In this document: positions 5,942-7,750 of the stretch, piece by piece
Layout of the letters: each line of letters begins with the position of its first letter
How positions within the stretch are numbered: position 1 is the first letter of the stretch
NCBI GenBank assembly: GCA_025359005.1
Contig: JANYHP010000087.1
Coordinates: 1-7,750 of the forward strand
From: Hyphomicrobiaceae bacterium
Lineage (GTDB): Bacteria; Pseudomonadota; Alphaproteobacteria; Rhizobiales; Hyphomicrobiaceae
Length of the DNA stretch: 7,750 nucleotides
Direction: 5' to 3'
Made by a program: the position numbers and the translations under genes
The notes under the pieces: model-generated
What the model was told of the DNA's origin: nothing
Database searches by the model: none
What the model saw: the letters and a program-made list of their open reading frames with translations, nothing else

Positions 5942-7750
<1,809 letters not shown>

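Overview
The window looks like an ordinary stretch of GC-rich alphaproteobacterial chromosome, most likely from the Rhizobiales/Hyphomicrobiales (Bradyrhizobium/Rhodopseudomonas-like). This assignment rests on the short phasin, the clpS-clpA pair preceded by a phasin and a D-Ala-D-Ala carboxypeptidase, the alphaproteobacterial type of HAD-IIA protein, and protein wording typical of that order. It is an inference from protein resemblance, not a database match.

Layout: (1) 1-298, minus strand: the N-terminal 99 residues of an exported D-alanyl-D-alanine carboxypeptidase, cut by the window edge. (2) 299-718: a divergent intergenic region holding the phasin promoter and three TTGCNNNGCA boxes, which are candidate operators for the polyhydroxyalkanoate regulator PhaR. 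(3) 719-1048: a phasin gene, followed by a strong intrinsic terminator. (4) 1112-1581: a 470-base gene-free stretch with a tandem array of 17-bp repeats. (5) 1582-4378: clpS and clpA in a two-gene operon; the Shine-Dalgarno of clpA lies in the last codons of clpS and clpA starts at GTG. A perfect 11-bp stem terminator follows. (6) 4435-4809: a gene-free stretch with two inverted REP-type hairpins, each flanked by GTAG, forming a REPIN-like element. (7) 4810-5667, minus strand: a HAD-superfamily IIA hydrolase. (8) 5668-5941: a divergent region with a plausible heat-shock (RpoH/sigma32-type) promoter facing clpB. (9) 5942-7750: clpB, cut by the window edge just before its second Walker A motif.

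The main theme is protein quality control. ClpS selects N-degron substrates and hands them to the ClpA unfoldase, which works with ClpP (not in the window). ClpB is the disaggregase that works with DnaK. Having both Hsp100 systems within about 1.6 kb is a mild curiosity. The phasin (storage-granule coat) and the carboxypeptidase (peptidoglycan trimming) have no obvious functional tie to them. I see no sign of a previously undescribed multi-gene system. The points worth a second look are regulatory DNA and small repeats, plus a charged C-terminal tail on ClpA and a substituted catalytic motif in the HAD protein.
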